NCBI GenBank assembly: GCA_016234115.1
Contig: JACRHD010000065.1
Span: 1-64,000 of the forward strand
Length of the DNA: 64,000 bases
Source: Nitrospirota bacterium
GTDB lineage: Bacteria; Nitrospirota; Thermodesulfovibrionia; UBA6902
Direction of reading: 5' to 3'
Shown here one piece after another: positions 7,201 to 15,328 of this stretch. A program made the translations under genes and the position numbers. The notes under the pieces are model-generated. The model ran no database searches, was not told the origin of the DNA, and saw only the letters and a list, made by a program, of their open reading frames with translations. Positions within the stretch are counted from its first letter, which is position 1; the number at the start of each line of letters is the position of its first letter.

Positions 7201-9012
7201 TCACGTCCCTCCCGCGGGTTCCGGCCGGTCCGCCTCCCTGATACGCGTGCCGGACATCCGGAGACCGGTCACGGCAGGCCCTCCGGACCATGCGCCCGTT
7301 ACGGCTCCGGTCAACGATTTCTGTTCCTCCATCGCTTCAAAAAAAGGGACCAGTCTTTTCATAAGCTTCAGCATATGAGTGGAAGTGAAAAGCAGCTCTT
7401 CATAAATCCGGCATGAGGCTTCAGCAAGCTCAAGCAACTCCTTGCCCTCCATCGCCTCCTTTGAATACGTAAATATCAGGACCAGCGGTCTCAAACAGGG
7501 ATTGGCGTAAGCAATCAGTTCTATCCTCTCATCGACCGCTTCCACTTTCTCCCATATGTCCCTGATCTTCCTGACGTCAAAACTTACTTCAGAGGCCTCC
7601 TCGGCGATCGCCCTGACGAGACCCAGTCCTTCACCAGTCAGGGCCGCAAGCTGTTCGATCGCCCCGCCGTCCTTAATGAGCCCGTCCGCCATTTCATGAC
7701 AATTCTCCAGCCCGTAGAAAGAACTTAACTCTCCGCTTATATCGCCGTATGCCGTCTCGACATTCATATCGTCCTTTGCAAATCCCGTATTCCACACTTT
7801 ACTGTAGAGTATCCGGTAGAGTTCCTCTTTCTTCAACGGACGCCTTAAAAGGGGACTGTACGCGATCTGTCCGTCATTTCTGAAATGTGACTCATAGACC
7901 CGGACATTGATCCACAGTCCCTCATCGGACGCGCCCGGTCCCGGGCCCCTGCCCAGCGCCCTTTTTGCGACTTCAAAGACCGCTTCGGGTTTTATCACGT
8001 CCTTGCAGATCATATTATTGCACTGAACATGAAAATCACAGGGGACGCAGGGCAGGTCCGCCTGCACGACATGATGCCCCTCGCCGTACGGCCCGGTTTC
8101 GAGATAATGGACATTTGCGGTAAATATGTCTATGACCGCCGTGCCTACCGCTGTGGCCAGATGAAGGGGCCCCGTGTCATTGCTTATCAACAGTGAACAT
8201 CTCCTGAGCAGCGCAGAGAGCTCCCCGAGGTTTGTGCCGCCTACAAAATTTAATGTCTCGAACCTGACGCCGGCTTCAAATTCCCCCGCCAGCGCCGCTT
8301 CCTCCGGAGAGCCGAAAAGGACTATCTTTGCCCCGAACTCACGGACTATCAGGTCCGCAAGCTTCGCAAAACAGGCCGAAGGCCATCTCTTGTCGCCCTT
8401 GCTCGCGCCGAGATGTATCCCTATGAGCAGGTCGTCATCCGCGACCCCTTTTCCACGCAAGAGCTCCGCAGACCGCGAAGCGTCCTCTTCCGGCGCCTGA
8501 TAAAACAGTTTCCTGCTCCGGGGATAAATGCCGACCGCTTTGAGATACATATCGACGAGGTGGAACGGGTTGTATTCCCTGTTGGGCACGACGTTGAAAA
8601 AATATCTCATCCAGGGGTGTTTTATAAGTTTGTGCCCTTCCCTGTCGGCGGTAATGCCCCTTATCTCCCGGGACCTCACCATCGAGGTCAATAATGCGCT
8701 TACAGGAGAATGGGTAAAATTCAGCGTCAGGTCGTACTCCCTGCCGTTGATTTTCTCTATCAACGCTTCGAGGTATCTGAACCCCCCTGCAAGGCTGATC
8801 TTCCGCTGAGAGAGTTTGATCCTCTGGTCCTTCATGTCGAAGACAATCAGCTCGTCTATCATCGGGATGCCCCTGCATATTTCAGTAAACGAGGAATTTG
8901 CCACCAGCGTAATGCGGGCTTCAGGGTATGCTTCCTTAAGCCCGGCCATTACAGGGGTCGTCTGCAGCAGGTCCCCCATGCGCGTGAGGTTTATGATAAG
9001 TATCTCTTTCAC
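7201..9012 (-). CDS. GT9 heptosyltransferase with extra helical C-terminal domain
   Basis: Residues 1-350 are a family 9 glycosyltransferase (ADP-heptose:LPS heptosyltransferase type). The N-terminus is ILIINLTRMGDLLQTTPVM; the donor half has LIGIHLGASKGDKRWP and LLISNDTGPLHLATAVGT. The remaining 250 residues are a helical region absent from ordinary GT9 enzymes (about 350 residues). The start is GTG at 9012, and the N-terminal motif fixes it, yet the sequence in front is a heptamer repeat with no Shine-Dalgarno. Set among Maf/CgeB-like enzymes next to the motor genes, it may glycosylate flagellin rather than LPS. Confidence 0.88.
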   Translation of the reverse strand: MKEILIINLTRMGDLLQTTPVMAGLKEAYPEARITLVANSSFTEICRGIPMIDELIVFDMKDQRIKLSQRKISLAGGFRYLEALIEKINGREYDLTLNFTHSPVSALLTSMVRSREIRGITADREGHKLIKHPWMRYFFNVVPNREYNPFHLVDMYLKAVGIYPRSRKLFYQAPEEDASRSAELLRGKGVADDDLLIGIHLGASKGDKRWPSACFAKLADLIVREFGAKIVLFGSPEEAALAGEFEAGVRFETLNFVGGTNLGELSALLRRCSLLISNDTGPLHLATAVGTAVIDIFTANVHYLETGPYGEGHHVVQADLPCVPCDFHVQCNNMICKDVIKPEAVFEVAKRALGRGPGPGASDEGLWINVRVYESHFRNDGQIAYSPLLRRPLKKEELYRILYSKVWNTGFAKDDMNVETAYGDISGELSSFYGLENCHEMADGLIKDGGAIEQLAALTGEGLGLVRAIAEEASEVSFDVRKIRDIWEKVEAVDERIELIAYANPCLRPLVLIFTYSKEAMEGKELLELAEASCRIYEELLFTSTHMLKLMKRLVPFFEAMEEQKSLTGAVTGAWSGGPAVTGLRMSGTRIREADRPEPAGGT

Positions 9013-9054
9013 GAAATATAAAATTTGAAATATAAAATTTGAAATCTGAAATTT
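9013..9054. repeat. Heptamer array, GAAATTT type
   Basis: Six perfect-phase 7-base units (GAAATAT, AAAATTT, GAAATAT, AAAATTT, GAAATCT, GAAATTT on the plus strand) fill nearly the whole gap between two glycosyltransferase genes. The array occupies the ribosome-binding position of the GT9 gene that starts at 9012. Same period, different unit, as the other arrays in this window. Confidence 0.85.
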
Positions 9055-9058
9055 TTCG

Positions 9059-10858
9059 TCATTTTTTCATCAGTTCATTCATCAACAAAAATACCGACTC
9101 GGCGCGCGATATCTCTCCCGCTCCTTCATATATGTCTTCTGTTATATCGGAGAGGGTTATCCTGCCCCTGTCTCTAAAACGTGAAAGATATTGCGCAAGC
9201 CCGCTGCCCTCACCGGCTTCCTCGATGAGGCCCTCCACATTTTCTCCCCCTTCGCTCCCTGTACAGAGATTGAACCCCCGGCCGGCAAGAAACTCAAACA
9301 TGTCCCGCATCCGGTGCTCATATGTATGCTCCCTCAGTATCCTCTTCGCGGCCCTTTCGGCTATTATTTCTCTTTCCCCGGGGTTGTCAAGATAATATTT
9401 TATCTTCCGCCTCAGGTCCTCGATGTCATCAAATACGACGATCTCTTCCCCTGCATCGAACAACCCGTCAAGCTCCCTGCGCCTGTCCACAAGTTGAAAC
9501 GCGCCGCAGGCCGCCAGCTCAAAGGTCCTCGGGTTCACGAAGTCGCCGAAGGGATTTATTCCCCTGTGATACGTTGAAGAATGGAGGTTGATATTTATCC
9601 GGGTCGCGCTGAAAATCCTCACGGTCTCTTCGGTCTCTATCCGCGCGCCCGACCTCTGGACACATTTGTCGAATGCGGCGTCACGCGGCCACCCGTCTCC
9701 CCATATCTTGAAATCGAAGTCGAGCAGTCCCCGTAAAAAATGTCTCCTGTTGAAATACCCGGCCCCCAAAAAAGATACGTCACTCCTGTAATATTTTTCT
9801 TCTTCATCCGTCAGCCGGGCCTTTTTATGAAAATCCGGGTCTGCCGCAAGGGGAAGATAATGGTAATTTTTTATCCCCGCTCCCTTCAGCTCTTCGAAGA
9901 AATCGCCTTTCTGTATCGTAAAAAAGTAATCATAATGTCCCGCTATCTTCCGCCAGTAATCCATCACCCTGAAATCCTCGACAAACCAGAAGGCGGTGGC
10001 AATACCGTATGATCTTATCTTCCGGATATATTCCTCTGTCAGAGGCGCCTGGGCAAGCGCCAATACGAGATCAGGCTTGAACGCCTCGCACCTGGCAATT
10101 ACCGCTTCAGACAGAAATGCCGACAGGGAATCCATCATCCTTTTAAAACGCAGCTTGCTTTTCGCCACGTCCCTGGCAAACAGCATGGCGTCATAAAACC
10201 CGCCGTTGTCGACAAGCTCCACTTCATGACCCATTCTCTTAAGGGTGGTGGAGCAATAACGCGCGATGGGAAGAGAGCCCCCGTGGACAGGGCTGACAAC
10301 GAGTATCCTTAATCCCCTGTTGATCGATTCCATCGCGTTAAACCTTGCCTGGACCGTTTCAAAATACTTGCTGCTGATACTAATTGAGGGTCCGTGGTGA
10401 AGGACCGCAAAGTTCTGTCCGTAAAATCCCCCTGTATCTCCTTTTGTCAAAGCGGGATTTTTCATGTCCGTCATCAGCCGGACCCTTGCAAGCTCCTGCT
10501 CCAGACAGACGGACCCCAACGCCGCCTTCAATATGTCCGGGCGCGGCTCAAAAACAGTTATCTCTTTGTCTGTTTCTCTGCACAACTCCGCAATGTGATA
10601 ACCAAGCCCGAAACCGAAGACAACCATCGAGGATGCGGCGCTGATTTCTTTTTCATAATGTCGCACCCACGCCTCCGCTTCCTTTAAGGGATCGTAGAGG
10701 CTGTGAAGGGCGTTATTGTCGACCTTCAGCGACGGCATCCCGGTCCTGGATTCGACTATCTGCAGGTCCGTCCCTGTTTCCTGCCGGACCAGAAATTCCG
10801 CAAGTCCGGGGTCCCTTCCCCTGAGCACGGAAAGATTTTTTTCAAAAAACGTTTGCAT
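9059..10858 (-). CDS. Maf-like/CgeB-like glycosyltransferase fusion
   Basis: A 599-residue protein. Residues about 45-150 resemble the central part of motility-associated Maf proteins: LHSLYDPLKEAEAWV, then a Rossmann-like VVFGFGLGYHIAEL and VFEPRPDIL. Residues about 195-560 resemble the CgeB/DUF3880 and Glyco_trans_1_2 families, with ILVVSPVHGGSLPIARY, VSFLGAGYFNRRHFLRGLL, NPRTFELAACGAFQLVDRR and a terminal EHTYEHRMRDMFEFL. Flagellin is the likely acceptor, by analogy with Maf. An in-frame TAG 12 bases upstream fixes the ATG. Paralogous to the proteins encoded at 13622 and 11025. Confidence 0.82.
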   Translation of the reverse strand: MQTFFEKNLSVLRGRDPGLAEFLVRQETGTDLQIVESRTGMPSLKVDNNALHSLYDPLKEAEAWVRHYEKEISAASSMVVFGFGLGYHIAELCRETDKEITVFEPRPDILKAALGSVCLEQELARVRLMTDMKNPALTKGDTGGFYGQNFAVLHHGPSISISSKYFETVQARFNAMESINRGLRILVVSPVHGGSLPIARYCSTTLKRMGHEVELVDNGGFYDAMLFARDVAKSKLRFKRMMDSLSAFLSEAVIARCEAFKPDLVLALAQAPLTEEYIRKIRSYGIATAFWFVEDFRVMDYWRKIAGHYDYFFTIQKGDFFEELKGAGIKNYHYLPLAADPDFHKKARLTDEEEKYYRSDVSFLGAGYFNRRHFLRGLLDFDFKIWGDGWPRDAAFDKCVQRSGARIETEETVRIFSATRININLHSSTYHRGINPFGDFVNPRTFELAACGAFQLVDRRRELDGLFDAGEEIVVFDDIEDLRRKIKYYLDNPGEREIIAERAAKRILREHTYEHRMRDMFEFLAGRGFNLCTGSEGGENVEGLIEEAGEGSGLAQYLSRFRDRGRITLSDITEDIYEGAGEISRAESVFLLMNELMKK

Positions 10859-10874
10859 CCTTGATGGCTATTAT

Positions 10875-10889
10875 GCAAATTGGTTGCCA
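10875..10889 (-). promoter_or_regulatory. Sigma-54-like promoter before 599-residue glycosyltransferase
   Basis: On the minus strand the site reads TGGCAACCAATTTGC, with GG and GC 10 bases apart as required for RpoN. It lies only 17 bases from the start codon, which would leave a leader of about 6 bases, so either translation is nearly leaderless or the match is fortuitous. Confidence 0.4.
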
Positions 10890-11024
10890 GAATATCGATA
10901 ACCTGCGGGACTTAAATGGTATATGGAGGAAATATATGCTAACTTGCTGTTTTAGCAGTATTATACAACCAATTCAAAAAATGTCATCTTATTCGTGAGC
11001 AGAAAAGCAGTCAATCTGTTGACA

Positions 11025-13625
11025 TCAAGCAGGGGTCTCGATAGCGGAAGATTTTGCCTCCGGACCCCGGGAGATATCATTCAGGACGGTCCTGATGATA
11101 TCTTCAACCCGCCTGTCATAGGTATGTTTACCCAGCACTTCGTTATACCCGGCCAGGGCTATTTTTTCTCTCTCATCCTCATGCTCCAGGTAATAGCGGA
11201 CCAACCCGGCAAGATCTTCCTGATTATCGTAGAGGACAAGGTGTTGTCTGTCCTTAAACAGGTCCTCCAGCCCGGAATCCCTGCCAAGCCTGTTCGTCAA
11301 CAGGAGGCTCCCGGTCCCCAATGCTTCAAACACCCTCTGGTTCAGGTCATCGGCAAGGCTTCTGTTTAATACCATCTTTGACCGGGAAAAGATCAGCGAC
11401 ATCTCCTGGAGAAGTTTTGAATCTACAAAGACGTCAATATTCCTTCTTATCAGAAAATCCAGGAGCCTGACCCTGTCCTGGTGAAGGTACGGATGGGTGC
11501 TTCCAACAAAGCTCACGGGATATATCTTATCGGCGCTGATCTTACAGTGGATTTCCGGGTCGCAGGCGGCAGGAGACCAAAACACCTTCCGGCAGCCGGC
11601 TTCCCTGAAATGCGGGACATGCTGCCTGTTGAACATCACGAAAACATAATCATAATTAACGGCATACTGCAGTCTCGAGTTTATATCTCCCAAATGCGTG
11701 TCGCCGAAGAGCGCAACCCTCGGACAATCCAGATATTCAAGGTTGACCGGCACATTATTCACGTTTTGATCGATCCATAGAAAGAGGTCCGGCCTGAAAT
11801 CAGAAGGCAATTGTCTCAGGATGTCTCTGATGTCAACTGCTCCCTGCTGTGTCACAATATCGCAGGGCCTGGTCAGGCGCGTACAGATGTCCATCCAGTG
11901 CTCGATTGAGCCCTCCCGGTAATAATAGTGGGTCTTCAGGGACCGCGTAAAATCCGACCAGAAAGAACTATCTCTCCAGGGACCGAAGGTAACGACATTG
12001 CACATTTTCCTCAGGGCTTTCTCGTAATAAAACGGAGAAGAGATCGGGGACGAAATGGAAGCCATCAGGACATTCAGTCTCCGTTTATCATTTCCCTTGA
12101 CCCTTGCCCCCTGCCCCTTGCCCCTCGTCTTTATCTCTTCCGCAAGCGCAAGGGCCTCCGCCATATCAGGCCTGAAAAGGAGAACTTTGTCGATGCTGTC
12201 GGACGCGGCGCCGCAAGCCCCGAGTTTCATACAGACCCCGGCATGCCTGATGCGCATGTCGAGGTCGGCAAGGTGCATTTCGAAATGCTCCTCCATAAGG
12301 TTTTTTGCATCCGCAAATCTCTCCTCAGCGACTGCCGCGTTTATCTGCGGCTTCAGGTCATCCGGGTCCTCGCCCGTTTCCCGGACACATCCCGGGATGC
12401 CCCCTCTATTCAGCATTATCTCGAACAACGCGGCAACTTCCCGGGCCGCTGTCTCCGGGGCCATGTCCTCCAGCGGAATGATAACAATCTTTTCTCCGGA
12501 CACCCCCCTTGATAAAAGCGCATCTTTTACACTTTCCGAACCGGCGACAAAGATATCGACAAATTCCCCTTCGAGCTGCCTGAGTCTCCGCGCAGTCTCT
12601 TCCTTTTTCAGGGCCGAAAATATATTCCCGCTCTCAAAGACAATTATTTTTTTTCTGAATTTCCGCCCGGCAACAGCGGCCTGAACAGTGCATAAGGCGG
12701 AACAATCCGCCGCGAAAATAATATCTTTATCAAAGAGCTCAAACTCCAGTCCCTGCAGAAAAGACGGGTTGTCCGGAGCGGACGGGAGTTTGACGACCGG
12801 CAGGTTTATATCCTCCGGACCACTGCCGGGCGCGTCGTTTGAATATACGGTAATGCTGAATCTGTCCGCAAGCAGCTCGTAGCTCCGCAGCTCGGACTTA
12901 TTCAGGTCCGGACCCCTGACAATCGCAATTTCAGGCAGGCTTGCAGGGTCCTCCTTTATTTCATACTTGGGGACGTGTGGTCCGACTGCAGAGGCGGCAG
13001 GTCTGGGCTGAATATCATATTCCCTGTAATAAAGTCTTTCAGGGCGCTCGTAACCGCTTTTGGGTATTCGCGAATAAAACTGACCTTTGTGCCTGTAGCG
13101 TTCTTTATCAAGAAAGCCGTAATGGACGATATATACGTCCCAGTGTTCTATCCTGCCGTTGAAACCGGACAGTATCTCATGGATATGCCGTTCCCATTTT
13201 ATTTCCGACCGGTTTCTCCATATCCGTGGAATAGCTTCATGATTATCATACTTCTTTGAATAATAGTCCTCATTGCCGACAAGATTGCACTGCCGTATCT
13301 TGTACCCTGCTATATCAGCCGGGGCGGAAGCAAGGAGATCCCTGATATTTTCTTCAACCCCCGCTGAAAACGCTTCATCCGAGTCAAGCCTTACGACCCA
13401 GTCGCCCGTGCAGTGTTCAAGGCAGACCTGTCTCTGTTTGCCGAAGTGGTTTTTCCACGGATGCTGAATCAATATAACTTTGGCGTGCGCCCTCAGTATC
13501 TCAAGCGTCCTGTCCGTGCTCCCCCCGTCCACAACCACTATCTCGTCGGCAAAAGAGCACGAGCTCAGCGCCCTCGCTATATACTTTTCCTCGTTCAGCG
13601 TTATCATGGAGACGGATATCTTCAA
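11025..13625 (-). CDS. GT2 / half GT-B / CgeB-like multidomain glycosyltransferase
   Basis: An 866-residue protein. Residues 1-205 are a family 2 glycosyltransferase (ISVSMITLNEEKYIARAL, VVDGGSTDRTLEIL, RLDSDEAF). Residues about 225-395 are homologous to the acceptor half of the GT4 domain in the 771-residue protein at 50419 (both share AIVRG..LNK.E...YE and LPVVKLP), yet the donor half is missing. Then comes a helical TPR-like part. Residues 500-511 (RGKGQGARVKG) are encoded by a heptamer array. Residues about 520-855 are CgeB-like (NVLMASISSPI, VSFVGSTHPYLHQ, NQRVFEALGTGSLLLTNR). TTG start overlaps the upstream stop (TTGA). Confidence 0.85.
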   Translation of the reverse strand: MKISVSMITLNEEKYIARALSSCSFADEIVVVDGGSTDRTLEILRAHAKVILIQHPWKNHFGKQRQVCLEHCTGDWVVRLDSDEAFSAGVEENIRDLLASAPADIAGYKIRQCNLVGNEDYYSKKYDNHEAIPRIWRNRSEIKWERHIHEILSGFNGRIEHWDVYIVHYGFLDKERYRHKGQFYSRIPKSGYERPERLYYREYDIQPRPAASAVGPHVPKYEIKEDPASLPEIAIVRGPDLNKSELRSYELLADRFSITVYSNDAPGSGPEDINLPVVKLPSAPDNPSFLQGLEFELFDKDIIFAADCSALCTVQAAVAGRKFRKKIIVFESGNIFSALKKEETARRLRQLEGEFVDIFVAGSESVKDALLSRGVSGEKIVIIPLEDMAPETAAREVAALFEIMLNRGGIPGCVRETGEDPDDLKPQINAAVAEERFADAKNLMEEHFEMHLADLDMRIRHAGVCMKLGACGAASDSIDKVLLFRPDMAEALALAEEIKTRGKGQGARVKGNDKRRLNVLMASISSPISSPFYYEKALRKMCNVVTFGPWRDSSFWSDFTRSLKTHYYYREGSIEHWMDICTRLTRPCDIVTQQGAVDIRDILRQLPSDFRPDLFLWIDQNVNNVPVNLEYLDCPRVALFGDTHLGDINSRLQYAVNYDYVFVMFNRQHVPHFREAGCRKVFWSPAACDPEIHCKISADKIYPVSFVGSTHPYLHQDRVRLLDFLIRRNIDVFVDSKLLQEMSLIFSRSKMVLNRSLADDLNQRVFEALGTGSLLLTNRLGRDSGLEDLFKDRQHLVLYDNQEDLAGLVRYYLEHEDEREKIALAGYNEVLGKHTYDRRVEDIIRTVLNDISRGPEAKSSAIETPA
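12094..12128. repeat. Coding heptamer array, CCCTTGC type
   Basis: Five consecutive 7-base units (CCCTTGA, CCCTTGC, CCCCTGC, CCCTTGC, CCCTCGT on the plus strand) lie inside the 866-residue glycosyltransferase gene. On the coding strand the period reads Arg-Gly-Lys-Gly-Gln-Gly-Ala. The array sits in a linker between a TPR-like region and the C-terminal CgeB-like domain, so it appears tolerated rather than catalytic. Confidence 0.85.
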
Positions 13626-15325
13626 GCGTATCTTCCCTTCATGATCCGGACCATTGTCTCAAGCCTGTGCCTGTATGTGTGCTCCTTCAGGACCCGGTCC
13701 CGGCCTCTTTGCGCCACTGCATCTCTCTTTACGGGATTATTCAGGAAGAACTTCACTATCTCAGGTATCTCGCCTCTGTCCCTATAAACCGTAATCTCTT
13801 CGCCGGTCCGGAACAGGTCTTCGAGACCCTTCCGGCAGTCGGTCATTAAAAAGGCCCCGCATGCCGGGACGTCAAAGACCCGCTGGTTCACCGCTTCGAT
13901 CATCTGGCGGCTGGTAGCGTTGAAGTTTATTTTGCACGAGCTGTAAAAGAGCGGGAGATCCTTATAGTAATTTAAAGGCGGAAGGAGTTTAAATGAGATG
14001 GGGGAATTATTCAAAAGCTGTTTCCACCCGCCGTCACCATGAATATGGACGTCAAACCCTTCAAGCATCCTGACGCACGAAAGCCGGTACAGTAATGTCG
14101 CCTTCCAGAAGACAGCGGCCTCGAAATCCATTTTTTCTTTTCCATCGAGCGTTTCAAACAGCTTCTTCCCGCTTTCGTTCATAACATCAGCAACAGAGAC
14201 GTTGTTCCGGCTGAAAAGCCTTTCGGCTGCCTCCTCTGCGACCGGACGGAGGGGAGCATTCACTTTTTCCATCCATTCCTCGACAGGCGAGATCATCGAG
14301 TTGCCGACAAAACCCACATCGCACCCATAGTCCTTGACTCTCGACCCCTGCCCCCGGCCCCCTGTCCCCTGACCCTTTATTTTCATCGGCTTGAATACGT
14401 CAATATCCGTTGCAAGCGGCAGATAACTTACCGACTCAAAGCCCATCGCCTTCATGTCGCCCATATATGTCCTGTCCCACAGAAACAGGGACGTGCATGG
14501 GGAAACATTTTTATCAAACGCCTTCACAATGAGATTGGGGCTGTCTACGTACCATGAGGCGACAGGCATTTCAATGGAGCTCAAAAAAGACGTCAATACA
14601 CCTTCCTCATCAAAACCGAGGTGATTCATGGTGAGGACAAAATCGGGTTTAAAATCGAGCGTCGCCGCGGTTAATCGCGAGAACAGTTCTGCGCCGCCCT
14701 TCATTAAGGAGAGTTTCGCGACATCATAACCCGCTGATCTGATTGTCCGCTCTATTTCACGAACGAGAAAATATCCGGAATCGAGCAGCAGTATTTTCCG
14801 GACGTCGCCGGTGAACTTCGGATACCTCAGGCGGTCCCAAAGCCTTACCGATATGGTCTTCTTCAACGACGCCAGCACCGGCTGATAATAATCCGGGAAT
14901 GCGGAAAGAGAGGACTGAAGAGTAAAAACAGAGAGACGTTTTATCCCGTTTCTCATCCGCCGTAACGTTATTTCCCTCAGGGATTCTTCAGGAGGAAGGC
15001 CTGTTATGATTTCAATTCCGCCTTCAAGCTGAGGCCCGTGCGTTTTTGCGAGCTCACTGATTTCAGGTCTCGCTTCGACCACGATGATCTCCGCCTCAGG
15101 GAACCTGCCCGCCAGCTCCGCCACATGATAACCAAGCCCGAGGCCCAGGACGACAAGGATACCCTTGCCGTCGAATTCAAGGGCGTCTGCAAGGGTCTTT
15201 GCCTCGACCACAGGATCGTAAAGGCTGTGAAGCGTCTTGACGGAGCCGTCCCCGCAAGCCACCTTTACTGAAAAATTGCCGCTCCTGGTTTCCACCAGAG
15301 ATAATTTGTCAGCCATAGAGACCAT
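13622..15325 (-). CDS. Maf-like/CgeB-like glycosyltransferase fusion
   Basis: A 567-residue paralog of the 599-residue protein at 9059. The Maf-like part (about 25-135) has LHSLYDPVVEAKTLA, VVLGLGLGYHVAELA and VEARPEI. The CgeB-like part (about 170-560) has ILLLDSGYFLVREI, VGFVGNSMISPVEEW, NQRVFDVPACGAFLMTDCR and KEHTYRHRLETMVRIM. Between the sub-domains, residues 318-331 (KGQGTGGRGQGSRVK) are encoded by a heptamer array. Start ATG at 15325 lacks a clear ribosome site; a second ATG lies three codons in. It directly follows the gene at 15329, so coupling is likely. Confidence 0.82.
   Translation of the reverse strand: MVSMADKLSLVETRSGNFSVKVACGDGSVKTLHSLYDPVVEAKTLADALEFDGKGILVVLGLGLGYHVAELAGRFPEAEIIVVEARPEISELAKTHGPQLEGGIEIITGLPPEESLREITLRRMRNGIKRLSVFTLQSSLSAFPDYYQPVLASLKKTISVRLWDRLRYPKFTGDVRKILLLDSGYFLVREIERTIRSAGYDVAKLSLMKGGAELFSRLTAATLDFKPDFVLTMNHLGFDEEGVLTSFLSSIEMPVASWYVDSPNLIVKAFDKNVSPCTSLFLWDRTYMGDMKAMGFESVSYLPLATDIDVFKPMKIKGQGTGGRGQGSRVKDYGCDVGFVGNSMISPVEEWMEKVNAPLRPVAEEAAERLFSRNNVSVADVMNESGKKLFETLDGKEKMDFEAAVFWKATLLYRLSCVRMLEGFDVHIHGDGGWKQLLNNSPISFKLLPPLNYYKDLPLFYSSCKINFNATSRQMIEAVNQRVFDVPACGAFLMTDCRKGLEDLFRTGEEITVYRDRGEIPEIVKFFLNNPVKRDAVAQRGRDRVLKEHTYRHRLETMVRIMKGRYA
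14332..14373. repeat. Coding heptamer array, CCCTGAC type
   Basis: Six 7-base units (CCTTGAC, TCTCGAC, CCCTGCC, CCCGGCC, CCCTGTC, CCCTGAC) in exact phase within the 567-residue glycosyltransferase gene. They encode a Gly/Gln/Arg-rich loop between conserved blocks. The unit is close to that of the array at 12094, which lies in the next gene of the same operon. Confidence 0.85.
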
Positions 15326-15328
15326 TAA

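Noticed and set aside
10390-10700. Plus-strand open frames in the Maf/CgeB-like gene
   Set aside because: Shadow frames of the coding strand with no family match.
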